64,000 nt of DNA from Gossypium raimondii (taxonomy: Eukaryota > Streptophyta > Magnoliopsida > Malvales > Malvaceae). Of this stretch, positions 9,909-23,062 are shown piece by piece. The stretch lies in NCBI RefSeq assembly GCF_025698545.1, contig NC_068567.1, forward strand, positions 56,239,371-56,303,370, in the 5' to 3' direction. Position numbers and translations under genes: made by a program. Under the pieces are notes generated by a model. It saw only the letters and a list, made by a program, of their open reading frames with translations, ran no database searches and was not told the DNA's origin. How positions within the stretch are numbered: the stretch's first letter is position 1; every line of letters begins with the position of its first letter.

Positions 9909-12338
9909 CTTTGACTTTGATTCATCCTGTATTTTTTTCCCTCCTCTAATAGGTTTTGGTTTTAGAATTAACCCAATTGGGAATGTAACATTGTTACATG
10001 AATATAGAAATCAAAATGGGATTTCTTGATTTTATTACAATGATTCTCAATTAAGGAAATGGAAGACCTCTTTTTTATCGATCAGTGTTGGTAATCTGTT
10101 TCCAGGATTTCTTCAATGAATATTTTTTTGTTTGAATGTTACAAACTTTTGTGTTCTTGTTTGGTGCTAAAGATGAGATGTATGGTCCTTGTATCACATG
10201 GAAGTTAGTGATTCCTCTCAGTTTTTGGTCTGACATAACACCTAACTCTTATTGCGATAGCACATGTGCAGATGTCGTGTTCCTGTCAGTCAAACATAGG
10301 ATAAGGTACCTAACCTAATTTATACCAAGTCAAAATAAAAAAAACTCGGTCGTGTTGATAGGATGGTCCAATTTATCGGTCCCCTTGCGGATGGATAGCC
10401 AAATGTTTGAATAAATTGAGAACATACCATAAGATAAGCTTGTATTCAGTGGTATTTAGTAGGGAAAATCCTTTTCCGACAGAGATGAGTCTAGATCTTC
10501 AATTGGTTTTTGATGGGACTCGTTCCGAAACCAGGTGGTAGATGATAGTTTTTATGAACAGATTCTACGAAACGAACCTACCCCATAGGATTAGGAACTC
10601 AACATCCCTCTGTTTGCATCATCTCAATCCTTCCAATCGGTAGAGTTCAAAGCATTTGCATGAATGAATATGGATGCCTAAGCCAAAACTCCAAAGGCCA
10701 CACTCAAATGCCACCAAAAACTTTTGGTGTGGCGAAAGTGTCGTGGTTTGAATCCACAGTGAAAAAATACCAAGCAAGGAACACATTATAACAAAACAAC
10801 ATAGGCAGAAGAGCTGAAAACCAACATATTCAGCACTAAAATAAAGAATGACCTCCCCTTTTTTTCAAAAACGTCCTTACAACTTCATCAGAAAGGTAAA
10901 AGGGATCCCAAAGGCTTAGTAAAAACCAGACCTTTTAATGGACTGGGTTATACCCACTCTAAATAAAATACTAGATTTGTTTAAAATAGGCCCATTTCCT
11001 AAGTTCGTATTGTGTATATCACTAAAAACTTTAAAGGCTTTGAGGATAATGCTTCAAAGTGGTATAACAATAACATGCGAGGTTGAGAAGATGGAGTCAA
11101 CCTCTGCGACTTATAATTTAAGAGAGGAGTATTGTGATTAGGGTGTGTGGGCCAACATGCAAGTTTGTAAATGTTAATCAGGTAAATTCGCTTTAAATTA
11201 TACGGTTTGCAGTCTCACAACTTCATGCATATTACTGCTCCTGCTCCATCTACAGACATTAACTCATTTTTACCACGTAAAATTTATTTTTTTATGAATA
11301 AATAAAACTATAATGTAAACATACTAAATAGTTTTAATAAATGAAAAACTATTTAAATTTATTAAATATTAAATTAAAAACAATATACATATTTTTCAAA
11401 AAAATTAGAAAATAATATGAGTTGACCTAAAAGACTTTGAACTAACCATTTACAAATATGCATTTTATAAAAAAACCTATAATATTTTGAAATATATATA
11501 AAGAATTATAATATATAAATAAATTTAAAATTTTATAAATTTAAAAATATATAAATATATAAAACAACTAAAAATATAAAATCTAGAAATTAAAATTTTG
11601 AAAAAAGTTTTAACTTACAAATTTAAAATTTTAAAAATAAACATAAACATAAATTTAAATTTTAGAAAAAAATTAATATTTTATTAAAATTGAAAAAATA
11701 AGTACATATTTTAAAAAAATTATAAAATTTTGAAAATATTTAAAATTCGAAGAAAACACCTGTCAACAATTTGTCAACATTAGTCAATGGTGATTAACGG
11801 TTGGTCAAAATCAAAAGTATTTTTTAAAAACAATATTTTTTAATATTTATTTTATTTTTAATTTTAATAAATATGATTTTCACGTGGCATATTTTGATTG
11901 GGTGGGTTCCCACATGGCACATTTTTGTTAGAGTGACATGTCCACCGGTTTTTTAACACCGTTATAAAAATTAGACTAAACTAAATAACAAAATGATAGT
12001 TTAAGTACCAAAGTGAGAAGAAGAAAAGATTAGATACCAAAGTAGAAAAATATGTATAGTTCGAGAGGGGGGCAAAGTGAACATTAAGGGTAATAAATAC
12101 TATGTAATTTAGTTAATTATTTAGTAGGTTAAATTGTATCAGAAATTATCTCCCATTAATAAAAAATTTAGACTATTGAAATAGATTAGTAAAATTACAT
12201 ATAATTATACATTTAAAAATAAAATATATATCCTAAAAATATAATACTATTATTATTGTATAATTTTTTTTTGTGAATTACAATAAAAAAAGGCAAGGTC
12301 AATAAATGCAACTAATATAACTTGAACTCAGGTCACAC
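9909..12338. other. Intergenic region, no supported gene
   Basis: The 3' flank of the glutaredoxin runs into a moderate-GC stretch (10,330-10,900) that I could not identify. After about 11,270 the DNA is very AT-rich (A/T runs with scattered 'aaattt' repeats). A 'taagtaccaaag' phrase near 12,000 resembles other dispersed repeats in the window. None of the ORFs looks protein-like. Confidence 0.45.
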
Positions 12339-15248
12339 TGTAACACTCCAAAATTAGGGTTAAGAGTTTTAAATGTGTTGGTTGAATAAGTAGGACATTT
12401 ATATTTTCTTTTCTGTTTGAGAGTTAATTGTGTCTAGTGGTTTAGTGGCTAGCGTTAGTTTTAATTCTGAAAATTTTGATAGGTGAATTTAAAAATCCTT
12501 TTAATTTTATTTGGTTAAGTTTTTAATTGATTTATTTTTATTTAAAAAAATAGGAGAGTAATCCCAAGAAAATTGGCTCGCGTTCCTTTATTCTCTCTCT
12601 CTCTTTCACGTCTAACTCTTTCTCCCTTTTTCAATTTCAAGTTTTTTTTTATTTTGCTGGCCATTGAATTTTCTTTGCGCCATTATTCTCTTGTTTCTTT
12701 GCTTCATTTTTTTTCACTGTTAGAATATTAAATCTTTGTAGTTTTTCGCCAACCTTGTTTCGCATTTAAACTTTATCATTAAACGATTAGCATTTTCGTT
12801 CGTCAAAGTTCTGAAACCTGTAAGTGTTCCCTTTTGAGTTTGTAATTTGGTTTTCTTCGATTCGTTAATATTGTTTGATCGAGCTTTTTAAATACTTTGT
12901 GGGTAATTTTAATTAGGTTTTCAAATCGGTAGAATTGAGACGACTCGTAATTAGGGAGGAATATTGTGGTTTAATTTTTGCAGTTTTTTTTTTTTTTTTG
13001 TAATTGATTCGTTTTAAGTTGTGTGATAATCTTTATTCCGTTTTAACAATTGTATGCGTTGTAATACTTTTTTTCTAGTGCTATCTTAATAACTTTGGTG
13101 TTTGTAAAAGTTAGGATTTTAGTTAAATTTATTGTGAATCAAATGTAATGTCCGAAAAATTGTTTTAGATTATTTCCTTGAATTCATTGTTTATGCCTTC
13201 AAATTTTAAAACTATCTTTTGTCTTTCTTTATAAAAATATTTGTAAAATGTGACTAGTAGACTCACTAAGCAAGAGCAACAATTTGAGTTTATTATCACT
13301 TCATTTTGTGTGCTCACTGTGCATTCAACTTGGTAATTTTCGGTAAAGAGTGTAGTTGATAATGATGAAGGTGGAGATAAATAATACATTTTTGAGGTTA
13401 TACATGTTTAATCCTATCTTAACCTTCTGAGAGAAAGGAGAAGTTTGAACTTGAATATGTATGTATGTATACACGATACATATATGCATAGTTGGTCTTG
13501 TTATTGCTGCTTGAATTGATCTGGGTGGTTGGAGTTTTAACTCTTGTGTGTGTGGATGAACAAACATTAAAATTTTGTTGAAGAAATAAAAGGTAAGTAA
13601 TATATATACACAATATAGATGCACGAGTCTGTAGGTGTTAAATATATATATGCGTGAGATTGGAGTCATAAATATAATATATATGAGTGGGGTCTGTTGG
13701 TGTTAAACATATATATATGCGTGAGTTTGGGTTTTTTTATAATATATATATGAGTGGGTTTATATATATGAATCTTATTATATTGGAGTATTTGGGATAT
13801 CGCTATTGCTTGTATACGGTCCTTGAGGGGAGTATTTTTGTTCGAGTGTTTTATGCAATTGTAATATATGATTTTGCTAATGGCATAAGTTGTTTTAATA
13901 AAATGACTAGATGTGATTAACGAAAATTGTGCATCTTATTAATTTAGAGTTTTCGTAATTGTTTATGAGTATGTGTGGAATACTGAAATCTAAGTATGGG
14001 TAAATCTGATTAGGCTAATCTAAACTATTTATTAATACGAGTATTGATTAAAGAAATAAAAAATGAGCTTGTCCGACTTATTCGTATGTATTTGCATTCT
14101 GTGTTGGGATTTGATTTTGGAAGTGAAGGAAGTTTGATTCGGCAGTTAAATCGCGTTATTATATTTCAACGATAAAATCGCAATTATGTTAGTAGCCTGA
14201 CTGCTTAACAATATCGAGGCAATGACCTCTTCGTGGTGTGAATTGGATGGATGGGTCTACCATGACCCAACGTGGTGTGTAGAGGTTGGAAAGGGTCTCG
14301 GTTACCCTTATTGGTGTGTATGTGGGATATATGGAGATGGTGTGTAGAGGCTGGATAGGTTGGTATTGAGATAGGTGCATGTGTGTATGAACTGCATATG
14401 ATCTGCTTTTGAGTAAATACTTCACATACGACTATCTAGTATGAGATGATCTCAGTTTTTGTGTATGTTTGAGTAATTTCACGAGAACACGATTCACCTA
14501 TCTGTTTAGTATTATAATTATGTGATATGCCAATTTGATATGATTTCCGTTAATGATTCGATTTGGTGATCTTGTAACTTTTTAGTTAACTATTCGACTC
14601 TGTGTAATTACGTTGTTTAAGACTCACACTGGGCTTACATGGCTCACTCCCTTAGTTTTTCCTTTTCAGGTAACCCTTAAGAGTGGGGGTTCGACTCAGC
14701 TAACCGGAGGTCTCAGAAATAAGCATTTTGGTTTGATTTAAATAAGCTTTCATAAGTTTTGATAAACTGATTTCATTTGAACTGTAAGAAAATTTTACGG
14801 ATTGTGGTATGAGTTTTGGTTTTATTTTGGTTTAGAACATAATTAGAGATTCTTTACATGGACTTTGATTTTGAGACTCTTTCGTTAAATAAACACTCAA
14901 GTTTTAAGTGTTATTATTACAAATTTCGAAATACAACAAAATTATAATTTTTTTCTGCTACAATGATGTTTTTGAAATTTTGAGTAACAGATTGCTTAGT
15001 CTGAAATGGTTGCAAACCGATCCGGAAAATATCAATTTGGTCTAATTTAGTTTAAACAATTATTAAACCATATTTTGCAAAATGTAAAATAAGATTTATC
15101 GAATTTTGTTAAGCATAAGAAGAAAAATGGATATTTTCTTGGAAACGTATTTAGTAATTTGAACATCGTTTTGCTCTAGGCTATTTCGGTGGCAAATGTG
15201 ACCCCAGAATCCGGTAAAAACTTTTGGACTGGGTTTTGGGGTGTTACA
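12339..15248 (+). mobile_element. Solo LTR (2.9 kb) with CACAC target duplication
   Basis: The element begins TGTAACACTCC and ends GGGGTGTTACA. A 5-bp duplication CACAC flanks it (12334-12338 and 15249-15253). No second copy of its start occurs inside it and no gag or pol frame is present, so it is a single LTR left after recombination, not a whole element. The termini match those of Ty3/Gypsy (Tekay/Del-like) LTRs known from cotton. It includes a CT-rich run near 12,595 and degenerate TATATA/GCGTGAG tandem units at 13,440-13,770. A GTGGTGTGTAGAGG repeat lies at 14,225-14,360. Confidence 0.85.
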
Positions 15249-15301
15249 CACACCTTTAAAACTTAAATCATGTACAAGCATGATGGGAAAGCTATATGGT
15301 A

Positions 15302-15486
15302 GTTGGATTCGAGTGTAATTGTTTTTAATTATCTGTGTAATTAATCAAATTCTAAATTCTCTCCCTCAGAATTGAAGAGTGTAATTGTAATGCTCCAATT
15401 ACACTCAATTCAATGAGACCTACTAATTACATCAGTTACTCAAACATGCAGATATTTAATTACAATCAATTACAGTCAAATTCAAC
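15302..15486. mobile_element. Small MITE, Stowaway-like
   Basis: The element is about 185 bp with inverted ends (GTTGGATTCGAGTGTAATTG on the left; the right end reads GTTGAATTTGACTGTAATTG on the other strand) and flanking TA dinucleotides at 15300-15301 and 15487-15488. It has no coding capacity. A TA target site with short TIRs is the pattern of Tc1/mariner-type MITEs. It sits about 50 bp from the solo LTR. Confidence 0.6.
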
Positions 15487-15488
15487 TA

Positions 15489-18400
15489 TCAAGTGGCTTT
15501 TCAAATGTGTCTTAATATTTTCAATCAGGGGCGTAGCTAGGGGACTGGCAGGGGCTCCGATCCGTCTAAAATGAAAAATTTTCCATTTAGGCCTTTTAAA
15601 ATTTTAAAATAGTGAAGGTAAAATTACACTTTATCCCCCTAAAAATGATAAAATTTTGATTTAATCCTTTAAAAATTATAAAGTTATAGACTATTAAATT
15701 TTATTTTACTATCATAAAATTACAATTTAATTTTGACCCTTAAAACATTTTTGATTTCGCCTCTATTTTCAACATTAAATAATAAGTACTACCTACCAAC
15801 TTATCTCATTCAATATTTTTGTTAAAAATTTTATGAATTTTTTATTTTAATAATTCATCCAAAACCCTAACTCAATTCAATTCAACTCAATTGTATCAAA
15901 TGTTTATTGATTTTAAAAATTTTAAACTTTTCTTCACACATATATAATTTTTCAATATACCAAAGTATGCCAATAGTATCTTTGATAAGTATACGTATTA
16001 TTATATATTTTGAATATTTAATATAATAATGAAAAATATTAATATTAAGTACATATAAAATTAATATTTAATGTAATAAAACTTCAATGCTAATGGTATA
16101 ACAATAAATAATAAAAAACTATTTATTTATTTAATAAAAATCAACATATAATATTTGATTTATTCATTTTCTTTTAGACTTTAGAAATGCATATCATTAA
16201 AATTATTATTTCATTAACATAAAGGTAAAAATTAAAGAGAAATTATTTAGTATATTATAGAAGAATTTTTAGATCCTATAAATAGAGTCGGAGTTTACAA
16301 GTGTACTTTTATATAATATATTATAGATTATATTTTAGATGTAAAAATTTTATGATAATAGAGATAAGGAGGAAACACAAATAATGAAGTTAATTATTCT
16401 TGCACTGCATATTGCATAATAAAATATAAGAAAGATCAATCACTTTTCCACCAAATTACCTTTGTAATATTAATTAGTGCATGCTTTTGTTCCACTTTAT
16501 GCAATTGGTGGTGTTAGAGTGAGTGGTAAGATGGGCCTCATTTGTGGTAAAAGGAAGAGACTTGGAATGAAATTGTGTGAAGTCCTTTCTTCCTTATATC
16601 TAAAAATCCACTTATAGGGTTAGAGCAAGTACAGTTTTCCCAACATAAATATCTTCTTCCCATATCACATCATGCCTTCTTTAATTTCCTTAGTGGAACT
16701 TTTAAGTGCACAAGGTTGATGGTGACCTTGTTTAATCAATTCAATAAACTTGGTATATGCTCACTACTTCAATATTATTTAGTAAGTCTTAGCTAGGTGT
16801 TATTTGCTCATGTAAATGGTGCATGTATTAAATTGAAAAGAAAATGAAATGGAGGGTTGGTCCCTACCTATTCTCTTCTAATTAATATACATAAATGAAA
16901 AAGGAAGATAGCTATCTACAAATGATGGTCCTTTATACGGGTGTGTGCTTCAGCTTTACTTTCCAAACCCAGAAAGAGAATCTTTGATCTTCATATATAT
17001 GGCATTAATTGCATGAGTATACATTGTTTTTTTTAATGAAAAAAGCTTAAAATTCAATTTAATTCCGGGTCTCTTCATTGCTTTTTCCAATAAAATTTGG
17101 TGTTGATAACAAGAATGCAAAACCTTAGCTCCACTCAACAGGTCATAGAATAGATTAATGACATTTTGTGTCCACAACTCACCCTAATTAATAATTACTA
17201 CACACTTAATCATATAGATATTGAATTGAAGAAGCACTTTGAGAAATTATTGCAGTTGTTCTTATCTGCATTCATCCTTGTTTAATATATATCTTATTTT
17301 GGCACATTCAACAAAATGACAGCTGCTTGATTTGTATATCTTTCCCTCAGCAACAACATTGATTCAATAATTTAATCTTTTTTTGCTCAAAACATGATAT
17401 ATATAGCAAGGGAAGTTAATGGCTTGGTCAATATATATAGATTATAAAGTAAAAGGAATTCATAATATATATCATCTCCAGTTAGGTAAAAGGTGAAACA
17501 TTCTGATTTGCTCTAGTCTTCATTATATGAGAGAAGAGTGAGCAGCCATTTGTCGTCTTCCATATTCAAATATGGTTTCCTATTAATGGCGGACTAAAGG
17601 AAGGCCCTTTTTATCACCACTACATTGTCCGCTACTAATTCCATGCCAACTATGTATGTATGTGTTACTAGAAAATTAAGGTGAAGCTGTTTTAATGCAT
17701 GCCACCATATATAATTCTGCAGTTTAGTTCTACTTTAAACACATTCAATCAACAAATTTAACAAGTAGGATGACGGTTTAATTTGTATATGATATACAAA
17801 TGATAGTTCTAAAATAATAAACAAAGGTTATAACCATTTCATTAGTTTTATAATAATTTAATAAATATATAAATTTGATTATTGTAAAATTATTTCTAAA
17901 TATTTAGATATATATGAATGATAATTGTTTGTTTTTATATATGTAACTTGATTTAATATTATTTAAATAATTATTTTTTAATCTTACATTACAACTACAG
18001 CTACAATTGAATCCAACTATATTTTTCACCTTATTATAATATTCAATCTCACCCTCTCAAAAAATTCCTAAGCACAACAATGCCCCAAATTCTAAATTCG
18101 GGCTATATGGCAGTTGCTGCAATGTAGTGCATTTGGTACAATACACTCTCCTCTTTTGTTGTAGTTTGGTATAATGCAAAATTTAGTCTCTAAATTTTAT
18201 AATTTTTTTCAATTTTATGGTTAATTTTTGTTGACCAGACCCACCTTAATCTTTAAATTTGGCTACTTTTTTTCAAACTGGGTTCATTGGAGTATATAAT
18301 TTTTAATTGAAATTTTATAAAAAGGACTTGTATTGGAGATTATTCTAGCTGTTTCAAATTATGATAACATAAAGTAGCAGCCACTAAGCATCCAAGAATA

Positions 18401-18718
18401 TTCAGATATTTGTGTTATAAAGAGGTCAGATTAAATGTAAGGAGACCATCTAGGTTGTGCAAGTTTTATTTATATATATATAAAGAGAAGGAAGAAAAAT
18501 AAATAAATAAATGATAAAAAAAAAAAGAAAAGAAAACTGTGTTTGGGGGGAAAAAAGGCATATATTCTCCAACTTTTTATAAGCCAAAGCATGTGGAATT
18601 CTGTAATGGATTCTTAGATCCAATCTGCCAAGTGTATCATATTTTTATTTATTTTCTAAAGTTAACTTAATTACCCCTCCATAAATTTCTTCCTAAAATC
18701 ACAAATTAGATCTGGGTA
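15489..18718. other. Intergenic region, no supported gene
   Basis: This is AT-rich sequence with many short A/T runs. There is a stretch of near-average composition at 16,430-16,800 and another at 17,520-17,720, but neither holds a plausible ORF or a hairpin I could confirm. A phrase around 15,530-15,760 (GGGGCGTAGCTAGGGG followed by 'aaaattttaaaatag') resembles a common dispersed plant repeat. Confidence 0.4.
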
Positions 18719-19008
18719 ATAGTATTATGAAATCCCTCGTTTTAAGAGTTAGATTGCATTTTGTCCATTCAACTTAAAAATGGAGAAATTAGTATCTGTA
18801 CATTAGATCAAAAAGCTAATTTGTCATTCTGTTAAAAATTCCATCAACCTCTGTTGTTTAAAACTAGTCCATGTACGTGCCACGTATCGCTTGCTGGTTA
18901 TTCTGTTAGACTGGTCAATTTTTAATCGTACAAATAGACAGAAACCAGTTTTTAAAATCATTTGTCATTTTTTAAGTTGAAAAGATAAAATGTAATTTAA
19001 GTTGTAAT
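18719..19008. mobile_element. MITE copy (family also at 48.7 kb)
   Basis: This copy has an AGATTGCATTTTGTCC left end, an internal 'acattagatcaaaaagctaatttgtc' phrase, a GTGCCACGTA box, and an inverted right end (AAAAGATAAAATGTAAT). The same order of phrases occurs in the better preserved copy at 48,719-49,070. It is non-coding and degenerate. Confidence 0.65.
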
Positions 19009-19720
19009 TTCAAGAACCTTGGTGATATTATACCATCAAATATGATAAAAGTGTGCACCATGATGCAAAAAGAAAATAAAATAAAATTGAAGAGGATGTA
19101 AATGAAAAAAGAAGAAGAATGCAAGTGGTTATAAAGAGTCATATGCATGCCTTGAATTACGAGAAGTATAGGGCTGATTGCTTGAATTAATGTCATGACC
19201 TTGGTTACAACATTTTGGTCTTCCCCAAACATTTCAAGAACCCTGTCTATATATGGTTTTCTAACACACAAATGTAATTAATTAACATAAAATTGTCAGG
19301 GCTTTTTTTTTCTTTATTTTGTAAACACAAACCAAGAGATGTATGAATGGATGAAACCTTGAAAGTTGAAGCATTAGGGTTATTTTAAGAAGGATAGGGG
19401 GTGTTGGAGAAGGAGAGAATATTCTGGTGCCGCCACAGTTCAACAGCTAAACTCCAAAACTTATATACTAAATAAAGACAGGATGCTATCACATAACATG
19501 ATTACATAATTATGATAAAAAGAAAAAGTCAGCCCACAAGTTGACCACTGCTCTCCCTTCCAAATATTCACTGCTCTCTGTCCCTCTACTGCAGTTTTTT
19601 TCTTTTTTTATTATTATCTACTACTCATTCCCATCCCAAAATTTCAATTTCATCCTTTATAAAAATTAATCAGAATTTTCAGAAAATATTTGTGGGGTTA
19701 AATAAAAGCGTTCCAACACT

Positions 19721-19738
19721 TATATATATATATATATA
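19721..19738. repeat. (TA)n microsatellite
   Basis: A run of nine TA dinucleotides. It is the only clean microsatellite in the long region upstream of the zinc-finger gene. Confidence 0.9.
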
Positions 19739-19739
19739 A

Positions 19740-21358
19740 TATTTCCAAAGGGGAGGCCACTTATTAGGTTTAATACGCTAGCTATTTTAAATATGTAGCA
19801 AAATGAAGTTTTGAGTTAGGATTGGATCAAACTATGGGGATGCAAAATTAAAATTCTCTATTTCTAATTTTGGGTGGAAAAGACAATATCTGAAAGTAAT
19901 GTAAGAGTAGATGATTAGACAGGTAGGTTGGATTTTAAATATGGTATACAAGAAAATACTTTCTTCATACTAAATAAAGTGCATGCAATACATCCATAGT
20001 CCCAAAATCCTATACCACCCAATGGATGGATGAACCAAAAGAATCCATCAAATGAAAAGCAAAGCTACATGTAAGCTAAAAAGTACCATTCAAGTTAAAA
20101 CCAATGATGAGTTATTTGAGTAAGACTAAAACAAGGGCAAATGGCTCCAATTTTAGCTAAATCCAAGGACTGAAAAAAAAAGAGATTTTTAGTTTTCGTG
20201 GAAAATGAGGAACAAAAAAATGAAGGGTTGATGACAAGTTTGGCATCTCTTTTTGCAAGTCATTTCATTTAGGGTCTCTTGTTAAATTCATCTTTTTGAC
20301 GGAAACTGCACATTTATAATTTTATTATTGTTTAGTGGAAAAATGCTTAAATAAGTCGGTGATCATAAGTGGACCATTGTATACCGAACCACCTATCCTT
20401 TTGTTTTAGAATTTCATTATAAATCAAAAACCTTTTTCACTATGCTTTTCTTATTAACTTTAAAGGAAAAGCTTTTAACTAATTTAAGACAAAGCAACCC
20501 AAAGTACTAGTTAAATACCCATCTCATATCACTAAGTAAAAAATGGAAGTAACACATTGCATGCTGATATACAAAAATTAATTTTTAACAGTACAAATGA
20601 GTGATTTGTCTGGTCTTTGATCTAATATATAAACACTAATTTATCTATTTTTTGAATAAAAAGAACAAAATACAATTCGAATAGGCTTTTATGATAGTGT
20701 TAAGTGCCACTAATTCTCATATGATTTATGTGGCTCTAACTACAATTGAGAGTGGTGCTTACAGACAAAGGATTGGTTCTCCAACATTTGCTCAAGCTTG
20801 GTTTTTCAGAAGATTTGGAACTGCATAAATAGTAGTACCTTTGATTTATTTTACATATAGGGAAATAGAAATAAAAAATTGCAGGTTGGAAGGCAGCAGA
20901 GAATAGAAAAATGGTAAAACGAAAAAGCATACAAATTATGAGATAATCATTCCAAATGGAAAAAGCATGGAGATTAGCTTTCTACGGACCTCATCATATG
21001 TGTCATTATGCACCTTTGGGCTTTTCTCTCTCTCTCTTTCTTCAACCTCCTTCCTTACCTCCCAACTTTAACTTTTCACCGCCTCTCATTAAAAAATAAT
21101 ATGTTATATATTAGTATTATATTCCACCCAAAAGTGAGTAATTATAATTAAATCAGTGCATATTTGAGAGAGAAAGAGAGAGGAGATCCATTCCTTTGCA
21201 TATATCAGTTTATGTTGTTAGGGTTGAGAAACCATAACCAAACACCGAGCTGTCTCTTCTTGAGTTTTCTCTTAATCACCACATTAATATAAACACTCCA
21301 TTTTTTGGTTAACTTTTCTGGGTTTTTTTTTTCTGTTCTATAAGCTTTAACAACATAG
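19740..21358. other. Upstream region and 5' leader of the IDD gene
   Basis: No coding region is supported. A fragment of the 18.7/48.7-kb MITE family lies at about 20,579-20,684. Nearer the gene, a CT tract (about 21,028-21,041) and a GA tract (about 21,165-21,182) flank a pyrimidine-rich stretch. Such tracts are common in plant core promoters and leaders. No convincing TATA box was picked out. Confidence 0.4.
20579..20684. mobile_element. MITE fragment (same family as 48.7 kb)
   Basis: The segment holds 'aatttttaacagtacaaat', 'ctttgatctaatatata' and 'acaaaatacaa' in the same order and spacing as the right half of the copy at 48,719-49,070. The left half is missing. Confidence 0.55.
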
Positions 21359-23062
21359 ATGCTAGAGACGATGGCAGAAGAACCGGTTTCAAATGGTTTT
21401 ATGCAGAATCCTGTACCTGGATCCAATAACCCTCCTGTTGCAAAGAGGAAGAGAAACCTACCAGGAACACCAGGCAAGTATATATAGTTTCCTCTTTCTT
21501 CGTGGTCTCATGGGTGTATTTATGTTACAAAATCAAAGTAATTAATCAAGCTAACTACTGTACTAGATCCTGAAGCTGAAGTGATAGCTTTGTCCCCAAA
21601 GACTCTGATGGCAACCAACAGGTTTTTGTGTGAAATATGCGGCAAGGGTTTCCAAAGAGACCAAAACCTTCAACTCCATAGGCGAGGCCATAACCTTCCA
21701 TGGAAGTTGAAGCAAAGGACTACAAAGGAAGTGAGAAAGCGGGTGTATGTGTGCCCTGAAAAGACCTGTGTCCATCACCATCCTTCCAGGGCTCTCGGGG
21801 ACCTGACTGGCATAAAGAAACACTTTTATCGGAAGCACGGGGAGAAGAAGTGGAAGTGTGAGAAGTGTTCAAAGCGATACGCTGTGCAGTCAGATTGGAA
21901 AGCTCACTCAAAGACCTGCGGCACCAGGGAGTACAAATGCGATTGTGGTACTCTATTTTCAAGGTAATCCTTTACTATACCTAATTCATCTTTGTGGTTC
22001 TCATAGTTTTTGACCGAGTGATAGGCTAAATAAACACCGTCCTCTGACCCTCTCTTCAACTATAGCTAGGAGTTGAAATAATAAAAAGTGGAAGTAAAGA
22101 CAAAGAACATATTGTCATTTCGTATTTACTGAAATATATTTTTATTAATTGATGCATGGACCGTATGAAATTTTTCGTTGAGCAGAAGAGATAGCTTCAT
22201 CACGCATAGGGCTTTCTGTGATGCTTTGGCTGAGGAAACAGCTAGAGTAAATGCAGCTTCCAGCATGCACAGCTTGGCCACCACCAATTTCAGTTACCAA
22301 CTTATGGGGAATCCATTAGATACTGGGATGCCACAACATTTTCCCTCTATCTTCAAAACAATTTCAAGCAATGATGAAACAATAGATCAAACTAGACGTG
22401 GTTTTTCCTTGTGGATGGGCCAAGCACCTCAGGGCCATGATTCAATTGGCAAAAGTCTCCAAGAGATTCAACAATTTGGTTCTTTGAATTCGGGATCCAT
22501 GTACAGCGATCCCCTGGTTTCGACATCGAATCCTCCGGCATCAGATTATCAGTTAAACTGGGTGTTTGGCAATAAGGTCTCATCCGGTAATGCTGAAGAT
22601 CAGCTAACCAGCACTTCACTTCCTTTGAACAATAATGCCAAGGAAAATGGAACTCAACTTGTGAGTATTCCTTCATTATTTAGCACCCAACACCAGTCTC
22701 AGCAAACCCCATCTTTCAGTATGTCTGCCACAGCTTTATTACAAAAAGCTGCCCAAATTGGTGCCACTTCAACTGACACTTCATTCCTAGGAAGCTTCGG
22801 GACCAAGTGTAGCAACAGTCAAATTCAAGATGGGAGCCAGTACGGTGACCTGTATGTGTCAAACACACAAACGACTACCCTAGGACGTGACATGGAAAAT
22901 TCGGCAAACGATATTTCCACGTTGAATCAATTGCAAATGTACCCTCCAAAACGCCGGTACTTGCAGAATGAAGAAAGTGGGGGAGGACAAACAAGGGATT
23001 TTTTGGGTGTGGGAGTACAGCAGGCCATCTGTCACCCATCTTCAATCAATGGATGGATATGA
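21359..23062 (+). CDS. INDETERMINATE-DOMAIN (IDD) C2H2 zinc-finger transcription factor
   Basis: The coding exons are 21359-21473, 21567-21963 and 22186-23062 (462 residues). A basic KRKR nuclear signal (30-33) precedes the ID domain. ZF1 is C2H2 at 60-80 and ZF2 is C2H2 at 101-129. ZF3 is C2HC at 136-156 and ZF4 is C2HC at 163-182. The diagnostic strings PDPEAEVIALSPKTL, RALGDLTGIKKH and CDCGTLFSRRDSFITHRAFC are all present. The C-terminal half is low-complexity, with the conserved IDD motifs MSATALLQKAAQ and TRDFLG near the end. IDD proteins bind DNA in the nucleus and control patterning, sugar/starch and gibberellin responses with GRAS partners such as SHR, SCR and DELLA. Intron 1 begins GCAAGT, a non-canonical GC donor. 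The next GT downstream would put a stop codon in frame. Intron 2 splits an Arg codon in ZF4. ATG 21359 gives the short leader typical of some IDDs; an internal ATG four codons on is also possible. Confidence 0.93.
21474..21566 (+). other. GC-AG intron of the IDD gene
   Basis: The exon ends ...CACCAG and the intron starts GCAAGTAT, then ends CTGTACTAG. Joining the exons here restores the Asp codon of the invariant PDPEAEV motif. The donor matches the U1 consensus at every other position (CAG|GCAAGT), which is typical of genuine GC-AG introns. At 93 bp it is short but normal for plants. Confidence 0.85.

Noticed and set aside
10330-10660. Moderate-GC block that might be organellar DNA inserted in the nucleus
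   Set aside because: I could not match it to a plastid or mitochondrial gene from memory, so no claim is made.
17525-17560. A miR156-like string (GAGAAGAGTGAGCAGCC)
   Set aside because: It lacks two bases of the conserved miR156 core, and no matching star arm was seen nearby.
18972-19271. 99-codon minus-strand ORF (CVRKPYIDRVLEMFGEDQN...)
   Set aside because: The first part looks protein-like but the second half is AT-driven hydrophobic sequence overlapping a MITE. There is no recognisable family or splice context.
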